The position numbers and the translations under genes are program-made. This document shows, piece after piece, positions 17,431 through 28,715 of a DNA stretch of 64,000 nucleotides. Below the pieces are notes generated by a model. That model did no database searches, had not been told where the DNA came from, and saw only the letters and a list, made by a program, of their open reading frames with translations. Numbering within the stretch: the first letter of the stretch is position 1; each line of letters opens with the position of its first letter. This DNA is from FEN-1219 sp963744305 (GTDB lineage: Bacteria > Pseudomonadota > Gammaproteobacteria > Steroidobacterales > Rariloculaceae), in contig CAVUTF010000036.1 of assembly GCA_963744305.1 (NCBI GenBank), positions 103,658 through 167,657 of the forward strand, in the 5' to 3' direction.

Positions 17431-19864
17431 GCGCAGCTTCTCGCGCAACTGCAGCAACAGCGCCGGCGAGCCGGCGAACAGAGTTTCGGGAAATACGACG
17501 CTCGGCCGTGATGTGTCCGAGGATTGCGTCGGCACGATTCTCGTTGAGCCCTTCGCCCGCGAGATACTGCAGCCGCAAGTTGCGATCGGTGTTGATCGCG
17601 GCGTCGCGCAACCACGGCCGAAGATCGGAAAGTCCGGCTGCGTAGGTCGCGAGCAAGTCGATCGCAGATTCAAAGCCGACCTCGCGCAGCGACTGATTGA
17701 CGCGCTCGTAGCCGGGGTCACGCAATCGTCTGTGCAGAGCGTCTACGTCGATCGGCGCGTCGCCCGCACGCCCGAGCAATACCGCGTCGTAGCCCATGCC
17801 TTGCACCGTGTTCGCAAACACAGCGCCGTTCGGAAAGACGTCGAAAAACGTCGCGATCTCGCTCCGCACCGCGGTTTCCGTGGTTTCGTAGAGCTGCACG
17901 AATACCGTGACCACGCCGCCGTCGTTCAACCGCGACCTCACGAGCTGCCAGAACTCGCGCGTGTACAGCGCGGCCGCGCCCTTGACCCACGGATCGAGCG
18001 GATCGGAAGTGATGGCGTCGAAAGTCTCGTCGGTCGTGAGTAGATAATGCCGGCCGTCGTCGACGACGATCTCCACTTTCGGGTTATCCGCGACGCCGAA
18101 GTTCTGCGCGGCGAAGTACGGCGGCACGGTCCGCGGCACGAGCGGCTCGATCTCCGCGACGACCACACGCTCGGCTCCGGGATCGATCGCCACCGCGCCG
18201 GCCGTGACGCCCGCGCCGAGGCCGATCACGAGATACGACTTGCCGTTCGCGGGCGCGAGCGTCGCCAAATGTCCGAGCATGCGCTGCAGGCGCATGTCCT
18301 GCGCATGGCTCGAGGCCTGCGCTTTGCCGGCGCCGTGATACGTGAGCGCGCCGTCGTCTTGCGAGATCGCGATCGAGGTCGTCAAGCCCTCGCCCGCGTA
18401 CAGCACGTTGGCGCCGACTCCGCGGGTCGGGAGGAACCTGCCGTACGCCACGAGCTCGCGCGGCAGCGCGGGAACGGTCGCGGCGAGCACGAGTGCCGCG
18501 CCGACCACGAGCGTGCTCGCGACGAGCTCAGCGCGCCGCCGCCGTCCGCCGAGCGGCGCGAGCACGAGGATCCCGGCGCCCGCGCAGACGAGAACGAGCC
18601 CTTGCTGCACGGCCGTGCTTCCGATCGTGCTCACGAGCACGAGACTCGTGAGCAGAGCCCCGGCGATTGCGCCGGCCGCGTTCGCCGCGTAGAGACCGCC
18701 GACGACGCGTGCGGGATCGCGCGACGCACTCATGGTCGCCGTCGCTGCGAGCGCGAGCGGCAGGCTCGCGCCCCACGCGACCGCCGGCGGCAAGATCGCC
18801 CACGCCGCGCGCAGCGTGTCCATCTGCAAAGCCACCCACGGCGCCGACGGCAACGTCACGTCGAGCGGCCAATACGGCAAGAACCGCGCGATGGAGTACG
18901 CGGCCCATGCCACGCCCAAGCCGGCGAGCCATTGGCTAGCCGCGAGCGCGCGGCGCGGCTCGCCGCGTAGCCCAAGAACGCTTGCAGTTGCGCTGCCGAG
19001 CGCGAGGCCGAGCAGAAACACGGCGAGGATCACGGCGAACGCGTAGACGGTGGCGCCGAACAGCAGCGACAAATGCCGGGTCCAGACCACCTCCGCCGAC
19101 AGCGCCGCGGCACCGGACAGCGCGACCGCGGCGTAGATTCGCGCGGAAGCATGCCCTCGAGCAACCGGCTCAACCGCTTGCGTCTCAGGCCGTGAGGCAG
19201 GCGCAAGCGCGAAAGCGCGCGTGCGCGCGATCGCAAGGCTCGCGCACCCGGCTGCAATGTTGAGCGCGGCCGCCGCGAACGTCGCGACGAGTGCATCGTG
19301 CACGCGCAGCAAATAGAAACCTGCGAGCAACGTGCCGATCACCGCGCCCGCGATGTTCGCGGCATAGCAGAATCCGACGGACGCAACGCCACGCGGCGTC
19401 GGAGTTAACGTACGCGCGATCGTCGGCAACGTCGCGCCCATCAACATCGTCGGCGGCAGGAGGCAGAGCGCCGCGACGACCGCTCGCATCAGCATCCCTG
19501 ACAATCCGCCGCCGCCGACGGCCGCATAGAGCGCATCGATGGCCGGCAGGAGATAGAGGAGGCCGACGCCGAAAATCGCCAGTGCGAGCTCGAGCAGAGC
19601 ATACGCATGCAGCGGGTGCACGCGTGGCGGCAAGAAGCGCGCAACCAGCAGGCTCCCGAGGCACATGCCGCCCATGAACGCCGCGAGCAAAAACCCGAGC
19701 GACACGGACGACGCGCCGACGATCAAGGAGAGCTGCTGGAACCAGACGACCTCGTAAATCAGCGCCGCGCAGCCGCTCGCGGTGAACAGCGCGAGCAGCG
19801 GCGCGACCGCGTAGTCGCGGCGGCGGGCTTGCCCCGGCGATACGCCTAGCTGCGCCGCCGGCAT
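17410..19864 (-). CDS. fused membrane transporter-like/spermidine-synthase-like protein
   Basis: Large inner-membrane protein of about 818 residues. The N-terminal half has many hydrophobic segments (for example FTASGCAALIYEVVWFQQL). The C-terminal third is a spermidine-synthase-like Rossmann domain: SYLVIGLGAGVTAGAVAID, VVVAEIEPLV and EIVVDDGRHYLLTTDETFDA. Such fusions are common in proteobacteria; the substrate is unknown and polyamine synthesis is unproven. Start ATG 19864 is a choice, as the frame is open to 19993 and the ribosome site is unclear. A frameshift near 17500 joins the body to FPETLFAGSPALLLQLREK and the stop at 17410. Confidence 0.78.
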
Positions 19865-20089
19865 TCCTTCACTGTGGACACGTCGCGCCTCGTCGAGGTG
19901 ATTGCACAAGCACAGAGAATGCTGGCGCGCATCGTACCAGGGTATCAGAACTTCTTGCAGTCTTGTCAGGGCATCGTCTGACGCGATTGGCAATGCCGGA
20001 TTGGATAGGGGCTGCTAGCATGGGGAGCCAGCTCGCATCGCGACGCGGCGCTCGGAGTCGTGAAGGAAACTGCTACGCCGCTACGAGAA

Positions 20090-20484
20090 TCATTTCACCA
20101 GGACCGGGCGCTGGTAGTCGAGGTCGCGCTGGCGCGCCGCGCGTGTGATCTGGTCTTGCTCACGCAGCGAAGCCTCGGCTTGGTGGTCGATCGTTCTCTC
20201 CCGAGCTTGTCGCGTGTCGTCCTCCGAGGTGCACTGCTTGCCGACGACGATCCGCGTGCCGGGCTTCATGACGTTTTTGCAGAAGGTACGGTTCTTGAAG
20301 TCTTCGACGTCGAGGACAGCGGCGCGCCGGCGGGCAGCGCGGGCCTACCGGAGCCGCTGCAGCTGCCACCGGTGCCGCTTGGGCGGCGAGATCGTTGCGC
20401 GCTTGGAGAGCGGGCTCCGGAACGTTGGACGCGCACCCGGCGAGGAGCCAGAGCACCGCGGAACAGACGAAAAGCCGAATACAT
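20090..20484 (-). CDS. lipoprotein with conserved Cys/Lys-rich C-terminus (frameshifted)
   Basis: Three frame pieces make one short lipoprotein: a signal reading LWLLAGCASNVPEPALQAR with a lipobox cysteine, an Ala/Pro-rich linker, and a C-terminal block VEDFKNRTFCKNVMKPGTR, IVVGKQCTSEDDTRQARE and ARQRDLDYQRPVLVK to TGA 20090-20092. The NRTFCKN...GTRI...KQC pattern resembles short proteobacterial exported proteins of unknown function. Two or three one-base errors are needed. The ATG at 20484 starts a frame reading MYSAFRLF that must shift within a few codons. It is divergent from the TonB receptor, about 335 bases away; that gap holds no other gene that I can see. Confidence 0.55.
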
Positions 20485-20818
20485 TTTCCAGCTCCTCTGT
20501 CATCGCCACTGATCGAAGGCTAGCAACAGAACGGGAGGCGTGCAACGACGCGGCGCCTACCGATGAAGGACGGCGCACGGAACTCGCGGTCTGCGCTCGC
20601 ACTCCTGCTCGAATGCAAACGGCGAGCCCGAATTTTCGCAGCGCGTTGCTCGCCCGCAACGTCGAAAACGCCGTTTCTACGAGCGCCCGGTTGCGCGCAT
20701 AGTTTCGTAGTGCTAGCCTCGCAACAGCCGGATGGTTTCAGATTCGAGACATCCGGCGAGGGTTTTGCGGAGCGCCGAGCTAGCTCAGCGCATCGATAGG
20801 TGCCTTGGGGAGGAATTC

Positions 20819-23800
20819 ATGAAAGCAGCTAACCAGGCGGGCGTTTGCCCGCGCGGCCGGGTATTGTCTCTGGCCATCGCCGAAGTGCTCGCAAGTGCGT
20901 CATTGCCCCGCCGCAGCGTCGGCGCGAGGGCGCTGGGCGCTTGGAGCGGCGCGATCCTCGCATCGGCGTTCGCGCTGGGAGCCGGGACTCCGGCGTCTGC
21001 CCAGGAGGTCGGCGCGCCCGCGCCTAGTCTCGAGGAGATCCTCGTCACCGGCTCGCGCATCACGCGCCGCGACTATGAGTCGAACAGCCCGATCGTTACG
21101 GTTGATTCAGAGCAGTTCGAATCCCAGATGGGCCTGAACTTCGAAGCCTATCTAAACCAACTGCCGAACTACAACCCGGCGGCTTCGCCGACGACCAGCC
21201 AAGGCGACGTGCAGATCACACCGGTGAACTCGGTCGGTATTGCTTCGATATCGCTGCGCGGCTTCGGTCCTAACCGAAGCCTGGTCTTGGTCGACGGCCG
21301 ACGTCTCGTGCCGATCAACTCGCTGATGGTGACTGACATCAACGCGATCCCGTCGGCGCTGATCGAGCGCGTCGAAACGATTACCGGCGGCGCTTCTGCG
21401 GTGTACGGTGCTGACGCCGTCGGCGGTGTAACGAACTTCATCCTGCGCGACGACTTCGAGGGATTCGACATCGACGCTCAGTACGGAACCACCGAGGAGG
21501 GGGGCGGCGAAGAGAGTCGGCTCGGTGCCGTGTTCGGCGCGAATTTCGACGAGGGGCGCGGCAACATCTCGATGGGTGTGGAGGTCTACAATCGCGAACC
21601 CGTCCTCGAGATCGACCGAGAGGCTTTCACCGACCGGTACTTGGACCCAAACGCCGCGGGCTACTTCGGTTTCTTGCAGGGAACTAGCCACTATAACTGT
21701 CTCTTCAACTGCCCGACTCCGGCCAATGTGAACGGAGTCTTCGCCGATCGGCCGGCCGGCACGAACGTGTTCAGCCCGATCTCGGGCAATTTCTTCCGGG
21801 CGTTCAATTTCAACGCCGATGCAACATCCGTTTGGAATCGAGTTTAGTGCGGCTGGCTTATCCGAGTACGCCGGCCCCGCGCCCGGTTGGACTTTTTACC
21901 CCTATGACAACTTCGATGCGTCGGTTCCCGGCAATCAATCAGTCATCAGCCGTCTGAAATGGCATTTCGACAGAGCGCTCGTGAGCGCGCCTCAGGAACG
22001 GTATTCGTTTTTTGCGTCCGGTAAATACGACTTCACCGATAAGGTCAGGTTTTTCTCGCGCGCGACGATGGCGGAAAGCGAGACTGAAACGGTGTTGTTC
22101 GGTACGAACGCGATCTTCGGCTGGGAGGGCACGGTACAGTTCAACCCCACCACGGATAGCCCAATCAATCCGGCGCTGAACTACCAGGACACCGCGCGTC
22201 GTCGCTGCTGCGATAGCCAATCCGGCTGCCTACGCGAACCCGAGCTTCATTCCCACGGGGGCACCGGGTGCCCAGCATCCGGTTCCGGTCGAGTTGGCCG
22301 CCCTGCTGTTGGGCCGCCTCGACAGTCCGTTTACGCCTGCGAATGACACGCTCGCGGATTGGATGCCGGGCTGGAACCCGGACCACAGCCTGCCGCCTCG
22401 CAGCACGCTCAACACCAATACCGTGTGGCAGTTGGAAGGCGGCATCGAGTTCGACATGCTGCAGGAGTGGACGGGTGAGCTTTATCTATCCCACGGTCAG
22501 TCCTCTACCTACAACAACGCTGCCGGCAATTTGTCGCTGTCGCGCTACCGGGACATGATTCGGCGGCCTGACTACGGACGTAACGCCGCGATTTCAGGTA
22601 ACTCCACGGGTCAATCCCCCGGCTTTGGTGCGGCAGACGTCACCTGCACGAGTGGCTTCTATGACACCTACTTCCGTGGCGATGCGCCGCTTTCGGACAG
22701 ACTGTTTCAACGCGATCAACGCCACGCTGCAAACGCGTGCGCAGAACGTGCAGGACATCATCGAGCTGAACTTCCAGGGCCCTCTGTTCAATCTGCCAGC
22801 CGGTGAAGTCCGTATGGCCGCGGGCTACCAGGGCCGCGAGAACAGCGCGAAGTTCGTTCCGGATATCCTGCAATCGACCGTGTCGTTCACCGACCAGGTC
22901 ATCGGCGTCTATCCGACGGGCTACATGGATGCCGACACCTCCGTCGACGACCTCTATGTGGAATTCCTGATTCCGCTGATTGCCGACAAGACAGCCTTCC
23001 AAGCGCTGGAGCTCGAGCTCGGTGCTCGGACGTCCGATTACGAGCACACGGACAAGGAGGACACCTACAAATTCCTGCTGAACTGGGAGGTCAACGACTG
23101 GGTGCGGTTCCGCGGCGGTTTCAATCGCGCCACGCGAGCGCCGAACATCGGCGAGCTGTTCCTGAATCACGCAGGAGATCTTCCAGATCGGCGGCAACAA
23201 CTTCGGTGATCCTTGCGGATTGCGTTCGACGTCACCCTTCGGCGCGGGCGGCACAGGGCCCGATCCGGTTCTGGACCCCGGTGAGCCACAGCCCCAGTTG
23301 GCGTCGGGACAGACTCCCCAAGGCGCCCAAAGCACGAGGCTGATCTGCGAGTCCATGATGGGCGCCGACGGCGGCCAACCAGTTCTACAACGTGGCCAAT
23401 GCTGCACCCGGGGGTGGCGGAGCTTTCAACTGGGTGAACCAGCGAGGTAACTCGAGCCTGAAGTCGGAAACGGCAGACTCCATTACCTTCGGCTTCGTGA
23501 TGAACTCACCGTTCGACAGCCCATGGCTAGCGAATACGTCGTTGTCTCTGGACTACTACAAGGTCGAAATCGAGGACGCGATCATGCTGTTCTCGGTCGA
23601 CTACGCCAACTTCCGCTGCTACGGCGCGCAGGTCGTCGGGAGCACAGGCGAAGCAGCCGCCCGCGCCGCGTCGCCGGAGTGTCAGTTGACGCCGAGAAAC
23701 CAGGCTCTCGGCGGACCGCTGACCACGGCCATCTCGTACGACAATCAGGCCACGATCGAGACGGCGGGTGCGGACATAGCGCTGAATTGGATGCTGCCGT

Positions 23801-24482
23801 TCTCGGATCTCGAGGGGCAGTCGGCAGGGTGGTGTCGGCATTCAGCTTCAGGCGACCTGGCTCGATTATTACACTACCAAGCAGTCGCCTACCGCCTTCG
23901 ACGTGGAAACCGAATGGAAAGGCTCTTTGGGCCCGAACCTATCGGGTACCAACGGCGGTGCCTACGACTACCGCCTGTTCAGCACGTTCACCTACTTCAG
24001 GAATGATTGGAGTGTGAGCCTGCGCTGGCGGTACCTGCCCGGCGTATTCACTCAGCAGTATGCGAGCTTCCTGGCGATCATTGAGAACAATGCCAAGGTG
24101 GCTGCCGGTGGGCCTGGCATGATCCTGAGCTACAGCCCGAGCACGGTGGGCGACGGCAGAGACGCCAGGGCCACGGAAATCGAGACCGATAGCTATAGCC
24201 TCTTTGACATGTCCTTCAACTGGGATCTCACCGAAAGGGTCAGGCTCCGTGGTGGCGTCACCAACCTGCTCGCTACAGAGCCGCCGGAAATAGGCAGCAT
24301 GACCGGCTATCCGATCGGTACTAACCTCACTGCAATCTGTGACGGCGCGCCGGGCTGCGTCGATCCGACTCGCGCCTACGCTGCCCACGACAGGTACCCT
24401 CAACGGCTTCGGTAGCGGCGGCGGTGGTTACTACGACCAAGTGGGTCGCCGCTACTTCCTAGGCTTTGACGTTCGGTTCTAA
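20819..24482 (+). CDS. TonB-dependent outer-membrane receptor (frameshifted, ~1200 residues)
   Basis: Large outer-membrane gated channel. Start ATG 20819 follows GGGGAGG. A long signal peptide ends at TPASA, followed by a TonB-box-like segment EEILVTGSRITRRDYESNSP, the plug domain (SVGIASISLRGFGPNRSLVL, ITGGASAVYGADAVGGVTNF) and the barrel, with a GFNRATRAPNIGELFL motif and a final FLGFDVRF that ends in Phe as outer-membrane barrels do. About eight frame changes occur (near 21825, 22200, 22700, 23165, 23380, 23850 and 24395, among others), all joining sequence with continuous receptor similarity. The substrate is unknown; the size fits the large receptors that take up oligomers or complex ligands. 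A strong terminator follows. Confidence 0.87.
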
Positions 24483-24524
24483 GAGCGACTTTCTTAGACT
24501 CGACGGACATTTCTTAGACCATCT

Positions 24525-24553
24525 GCGGCGGGCCAATCGGCCCGCCGCTTTTT
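24525..24553 (+). terminator. rho-independent terminator after TonB receptor
   Basis: Perfect 10-bp stem GCGGCGGGCC / GGCCCGCCGC (24525-24534 and 24539-24548), loop AATC, then five T. It lies 43 bases after the receptor stop. Confidence 0.88.
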
Positions 24554-24567
24554 CTTGCGAGACTAGC

Positions 24568-25554
24568 TTACCGCGGAGTCGCTTCCGCGGCGGCTCTGTC
24601 CTCCGCGCGCGCCGCACTCAACATATTCGCGAGGCCGTAGTTGCCTTCGTGGCACGCGTACTCGTAGATCTCGTAGCCCGCCTTCTCGTCCAATTCGAAG
24701 CGCACGGTCCACGGCTTCGTATACGTAGCCGGATCGTCGACGGTGAGCTCGTAACGCAGCGTATCCTCGTCGACGCGCGTGAGCCGCTCGACGAGGCGCA
24801 GCGCCTCGCTGTGAACGGCGCCGTTGCCGTTGCCCCCGATGCCGGTGCGGTCGGTGAAGTTCGTCGTCTCGATCACGAGAGTGTCGCCCTCGAAGCGTCC
24901 GCGCGACGCACCGAGCCACATTTTGATCGAGGCGTCCGGCCGCGGGCTGCCGTCGAGCGGGATCACGCGTGCCTCGTGGATCATCTCGTTGCGGATCACG
25001 ACGACACCCTGCGCCTGCAAGACCTGCGTGCCGTTGCCGTAGATGACGGGCAGGATCGAGCCCGCGACGCCGCGGCTGATGCACCGGTCATAGTTGGTAA
25101 AGTCCCGGTACGACGCGGGCAGCCCGCGTCGGCCCGCGCGCCGTGCGTCCAAGCGGCGCTGGCCGTCGGGCGTGAGCTGCGGAAGTCTGCCGTCGGGCGG
25201 GTCCACGATCATCGAGGTCGCGCGCGAGGGCTTGACCGGGCGCTCGAGCCAATGGCGCGACGCGTTGATTGCGGCCGGGTCGTCCGCCGAGAACTCGCTC
25301 TCGGGCGCCGCGTTCAGATCCTTCGCAACCTGCTCGTCGTTCGCGCTGACGCGCGCGGCGTACTCCGCGTCATCGAGCTCCGCGCGCGTACCGAGCTCGC
25401 GCGGGCGCTCGAACGGCACGCCGATCGAGTTGTCGCTCGTATAAGTGCCCTGCAGATCGGGATCGCCCCATGCCGTGCGCGGCGGATCGGCCGCACGCGC
25501 GGTTTGAGCGGCGCACGCCGCCGGAATCAGCGCCAAAAGAAATCTCATGCTCAT
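24568..25554 (-). CDS. exported protein with GxxxGDxLVxETTNF motif
   Basis: 328 residues, intact, with signal peptide (MRFLLALIPAACAAQTARA). WGDPDLQGTYTSDNSIG opens the mature domain. GRFEGDTLVIETTNFTDRTG is the same motif as in the 54529 protein (GRWEGDELVVETVGLTDQ) and the 29351 fusion. NGTQVLQAQGVVVIRNEMIH and YEIYEYACHEGNYGLANML are further blocks. I know this family only as uncharacterised exported proteins. It stands alone on the minus strand, convergent with the TonB receptor and divergent from the PQQ dehydrogenase lipoprotein. Start ATG 25554 or the second Met two codons later. Confidence 0.72.
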   Translation of the reverse strand: MSMRFLLALIPAACAAQTARAADPPRTAWGDPDLQGTYTSDNSIGVPFERPRELGTRAELDDAEYAARVSANDEQVAKDLNAAPESEFSADDPAAINASRHWLERPVKPSRATSMIVDPPDGRLPQLTPDGQRRLDARRAGRRGLPASYRDFTNYDRCISRGVAGSILPVIYGNGTQVLQAQGVVVIRNEMIHEARVIPLDGSPRPDASIKMWLGASRGRFEGDTLVIETTNFTDRTGIGGNGNGAVHSEALRLVERLTRVDEDTLRYELTVDDPATYTKPWTVRFELDEKAGYEIYEYACHEGNYGLANMLSAARAEDRAAAEATPR

Positions 25555-25681
25555 GGCGGGCTCCCAAGCGCTAGTCTAGGGCATGGTGATGCCGCGAGGT
25601 AAGAACAGTGGCATCATGCCCGGCGGCCGGCGGCTCGGACCGAGCGTTCGCGAGCGGGCGGCGCCTTGGGGAGGGCATTCG

Positions 25682-27667
25682 ATGGTCTGCAATTGCATGA
25701 GAATCCTTGCGGCGTGCGCCGGCGCAGTTCTGCTTTCCGCCTGCACGGAACAGCAAGAAACCGTGCCCGCCGGTAACGGGGCGTTCAACTTCGAGACCTG
25801 GGATCAGTACCTCGGCGGCGCGGACTCCTCGCAGTTTTCATCTCTCGCTCAGATCAACAAGAGCAACGTGGCCCGTTTGGAGGTCGCGTGGACCTATCCG
25901 ACCGGCGAGAGCTACCTGTTCAACCCGATCGTCGTCGAGGGCGTCATGTACGTGCTCGCAAAAAACCGATCGATCATCGCGCTCGACGCGGCGACGGGAC
26001 GCGAGATCTGGGTGCATGAGAACGAGGGCTTCGTCGGCACGCGCGGCATGAACTACTGGGCGAGCGAGGACCGCACGGATCGCCGGCTTTTCTACATCAA
26101 TGCGGGATACCTCACGGCGATCGATGCAGGCACGGGTGAAACGATCACGACGTTCGGCGACAACGGCCGCGTGGATCTGCGCGTCGGCCTGGACGGCGAC
26201 ATCAGCGCGGTGCGCGCGCTGCAAACCAATAATCCCGGCCGGATCTTCGAAGACTTGATCATCATGTCGCTGCCCGCGGGCGGCGTGTCCTATGCTTCCT
26301 CGCCCGCCGATATTCATGCGTACAACGTGCGCACGGGCGCGCTCGCGTGGATCTTCCATACCGTGCCGCGCGCCGACGAGTTCGGCGCGGACAGCTGGCC
26401 CGAGAAAGGCCTAGGCGCGTATGGCGGGGTGCACAACTGGAGCGAGTCCACGGTCGACGCCGAGCTCGGGATCATCTACATCCCGACCGGAACGGCGCGC
26501 TACGACTTCTATGGCGGCAACCGCGAAGGCGAGAACTTGTTCGGGAACAGCTTGGTTGCGCTCGACGCGCGCACCGGCAAGCGGTTGTGGCACTACCAAA
26601 CGATCCATCACGATCTGTGGGACTACGATCTGCCGACGGCACCGAAGCTCTTGACGGTGCGTCACGAGGGCTTGTCGATTCCCGCGGTCGCGCAACCGAC
26701 GAAGCAAGGCTTCCTCTTCGTGTTCAACCGGATCACGGGACAACCGCTGTGGCCGATCGAGGAGCGTCCCGTGCCGCAATCCGACACGCCGGGCGAGAAG
26801 AGCTGGGCGACGCAGCCGTTCCCCACCGTCCCGCCGCCGTTCGCGCGGCAGTCGTTCACGGAAAAAGACATCAACCCGTACATCTCGGCCGAGGATCAGG
26901 CGAAGGTGCGCGAGATTCTGCGCGCGTATCGCAACGAGGGCCTGTACACGCCGCCGAGCCTGCAAGGCGCGATCATGATGCCGGGCCATAACGGCGGGGC
27001 GAATTGGGGCAGCTCGGCCGTGGACCCGATGAACGGCCGGCTGTTTGTCGTCTCGAAGGAGCTGCCGACGACCGCGCTGCTGCGCGAGCCCGGCGCCCCT
27101 GGCACGGGCGGCCCAACGCAAGGAGCCGGAGGCGGTGCCGCGGGAGGCGCGGCCGGCGCCGGCGGCGCCCCGACGCGGCCGCCCCCTTTGCCGCCGCCGA
27201 ACGCCGGGCCGGATTTCGTACCTTACACGGCGCCGGTCGACTTCATGATCCAAAGCAATGGTCTGTCCGCGATCGGGCCGCCGTGGTCGCAGCTCACGGC
27301 TTACGACCTGAACGCGGGAACGATCCTATGGCAAGTCCCGAACGGCGAGGTCAAGCAAGTACAGGAAAAAGGCGTCACGGGCACGGGCAGCCATGCGCCG
27401 CGCGGCGGCGTGGTGGTGACCGGCGGCGGGCTCGTGTTTGTCGCTACGTCTTCCGATCGGGCGCTGCGCGCTTACGACGCCGACAACGGCGCCGTACTAT
27501 GGAAGTTCGATTTGCCCGCAGCCTCCGAGGGCGTGCCCGCGGTCTATCAGGTCAACGGCCGCCAGCACATCGCGATCGCCGTCGGTGGCAGCGGCTTGTT
27601 CAGCCAGCAGCTCACCCTCGCAGAGCCCGGCCCCGGCCAATACATGGTCTTTGCGTTGCCGCAGTAG
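25682..27667 (+). CDS. PQQ-dependent dehydrogenase, periplasmic lipoprotein
   Basis: Quinoprotein of 661 residues with the eight-bladed propeller pattern: repeated AxDxxTGxxxW strands (IALDAATGREIWV, VALDARTGKRLWHYQTIHHD, LRAYDADNGAVLWKF). LWDYDLPTAPKLL and MPGHNGGANWGSSAVDP are conserved cofactor-site regions. The signal ends LLSAC with lipid-accepting Cys21. ATG 25682 is chosen for GGGGAGGG upstream; ATG 25697 is an alternative. A Gly/Ala/Pro-rich loop (about residues 474-507) is unusual. It would oxidise an alcohol or sugar and pass electrons to quinone or cytochrome c. No pqq synthesis genes are in the window. The stop overlaps the first base of a palindromic repeat. Confidence 0.87.
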   Translation: MVCNCMRILAACAGAVLLSACTEQQETVPAGNGAFNFETWDQYLGGADSSQFSSLAQINKSNVARLEVAWTYPTGESYLFNPIVVEGVMYVLAKNRSIIALDAATGREIWVHENEGFVGTRGMNYWASEDRTDRRLFYINAGYLTAIDAGTGETITTFGDNGRVDLRVGLDGDISAVRALQTNNPGRIFEDLIIMSLPAGGVSYASSPADIHAYNVRTGALAWIFHTVPRADEFGADSWPEKGLGAYGGVHNWSESTVDAELGIIYIPTGTARYDFYGGNREGENLFGNSLVALDARTGKRLWHYQTIHHDLWDYDLPTAPKLLTVRHEGLSIPAVAQPTKQGFLFVFNRITGQPLWPIEERPVPQSDTPGEKSWATQPFPTVPPPFARQSFTEKDINPYISAEDQAKVREILRAYRNEGLYTPPSLQGAIMMPGHNGGANWGSSAVDPMNGRLFVVSKELPTTALLREPGAPGTGGPTQGAGGGAAGGAAGAGGAPTRPPPLPPPNAGPDFVPYTAPVDFMIQSNGLSAIGPPWSQLTAYDLNAGTILWQVPNGEVKQVQEKGVTGTGSHAPRGGVVVTGGGLVFVATSSDRALRAYDADNGAVLWKFDLPAASEGVPAVYQVNGRQHIAIAVGGSGLFSQQLTLAEPGPGQYMVFALPQ

Positions 27668-27738
27668 GGGTCAGGCTCCGATTTCGACTGAGAGTTTCAC
27701 GAGACCACATGGCACAGGCGAAATCGGTGCCTGACCCC
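27667..27738. repeat. palindromic repeat, GGGGTCAGGC family (copy 3)
   Basis: Arms 27667-27686 (GGGGTCAGGCTCCGATTTCG) and 27719-27738 are inverted repeats with one mismatch around a 32-base loop. The arms match copy 1 but in the opposite orientation. The element spans the stop of the PQQ gene and the start codon of the EamA gene. Confidence 0.85.
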
Positions 27739-28668
27739 GGGCCGTCACTTGACCCCGCTGAACACCACCGCCCCGTCCTCGGCATCCTTTTGAAGGTCGC
27801 GTCGATCGTGGTGCTGTCGAGCATGGCGGCGTGCGTCAAGTATTTGGGCCGCGACATCCCGAGCGGCGAAACGATCTTCGTGCGCGGCGTAATTTCCATC
27901 GTCGTGCTCGCCGCCATCGCCTGGCGCGTCGAAGGCTTGCATCTTCTAAAAACGAAAAACTGGCGGTCGCACGCGCTGCGCTCATTGTCGGGAACGGTCA
28001 GCATGTTCTGCTGGTTCATCGCGCTCACCTTGATCCCGTTCGCGGATTTCACCGCCATCAGCTTTACGGCCCCGATGTTCCTGACGCTGCTCGCGATGAT
28101 TTTCCTCGGCGAGCGAATCCACCGCTATCGTTGGTTCGCGCTCGCGATCGGCTTCGTCGGCGTGCTGATCATGATCGGTCCGCACCTGTCGTTCGGCGCG
28201 AGCTCGATCGGTGTCGCGGTCTCCCTCGGCGCGGCCGTGTTCTCGGCGCTCGCCATCATGTTCCTGCGCGGCATGAGCGCCCGCGGCGGCGAGCACGCGA
28301 TCACGATCACGTTCTATTTCTCCGTCACCGCAATGGTCTGCGGTGCCCTCACCGCAGTCGCGGGCTGGCCGATGCCGACGCCGCGGCAATGGGTGTTCAT
28401 TGGGCTTGCGGGACTGCTCGGCGTGCTCGGTCAACTGCTCATGACGGCTTCATACCGCTACGCCGAGGCATCTACGATCGCTCCGCTCGACTACGGCAAC
28501 TTGTTGATGGCGGTGCTCTACGGCTATTTCTTCTTCGGGGAAGCGCCGCGGCTGTCTACTTGGATCGGTGCGCCGCTCGTGATCGCCGCGGGGTCGATCA
28601 TCCTGTGGCGCGAATATCAGCGCTCTGCGGCGGCGCGCGCTGCGCCGCTCGTCGCACCGAACCCCTAG
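27709..28668 (+). CDS. EamA/DMT-family transporter
   Basis: 319-residue membrane protein with about ten hydrophobic segments in two EamA repeats: GILLKVASIVVLSSMAACVK, TLIPFADFTAISFTAPMFLT and the second repeat GLAGLLGVLGQLLMTASYRY, APLDYGNLLMAVLYGYFFFG. It exports or imports a small metabolite; the substrate is not readable. The ATG at 27709 lies in the loop of a palindromic repeat, and the right arm encodes residues about 4-10 (AKSVPDPG). The family usually starts near LGILLKV, so a downstream start is possible, although no other good start was seen. It lacks a clear RBS. Confidence 0.83.
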   Translation: MAQAKSVPDPGPSLDPAEHHRPVLGILLKVASIVVLSSMAACVKYLGRDIPSGETIFVRGVISIVVLAAIAWRVEGLHLLKTKNWRSHALRSLSGTVSMFCWFIALTLIPFADFTAISFTAPMFLTLLAMIFLGERIHRYRWFALAIGFVGVLIMIGPHLSFGASSIGVAVSLGAAVFSALAIMFLRGMSARGGEHAITITFYFSVTAMVCGALTAVAGWPMPTPRQWVFIGLAGLLGVLGQLLMTASYRYAEASTIAPLDYGNLLMAVLYGYFFFGEAPRLSTWIGAPLVIAAGSIILWREYQRSAAARAAPLVAPNP

Positions 28669-28715
28669 GCGCCGCCGGCGGCTCGTCGTGCCGCAGCCTG
28701 CGGTATGCTTGACGG

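Noticed and set aside
17410..19864. True spermidine synthase
   Set aside because: The Rossmann domain resembles the family, but the long membrane half and absence of other polyamine genes make the activity unproven.
24466..25602. Plus-strand open frame of 378 codons
   Set aside because: Antisense to the exported protein with the GDTLVIETTNF motif; composition is typical of a shadow frame.
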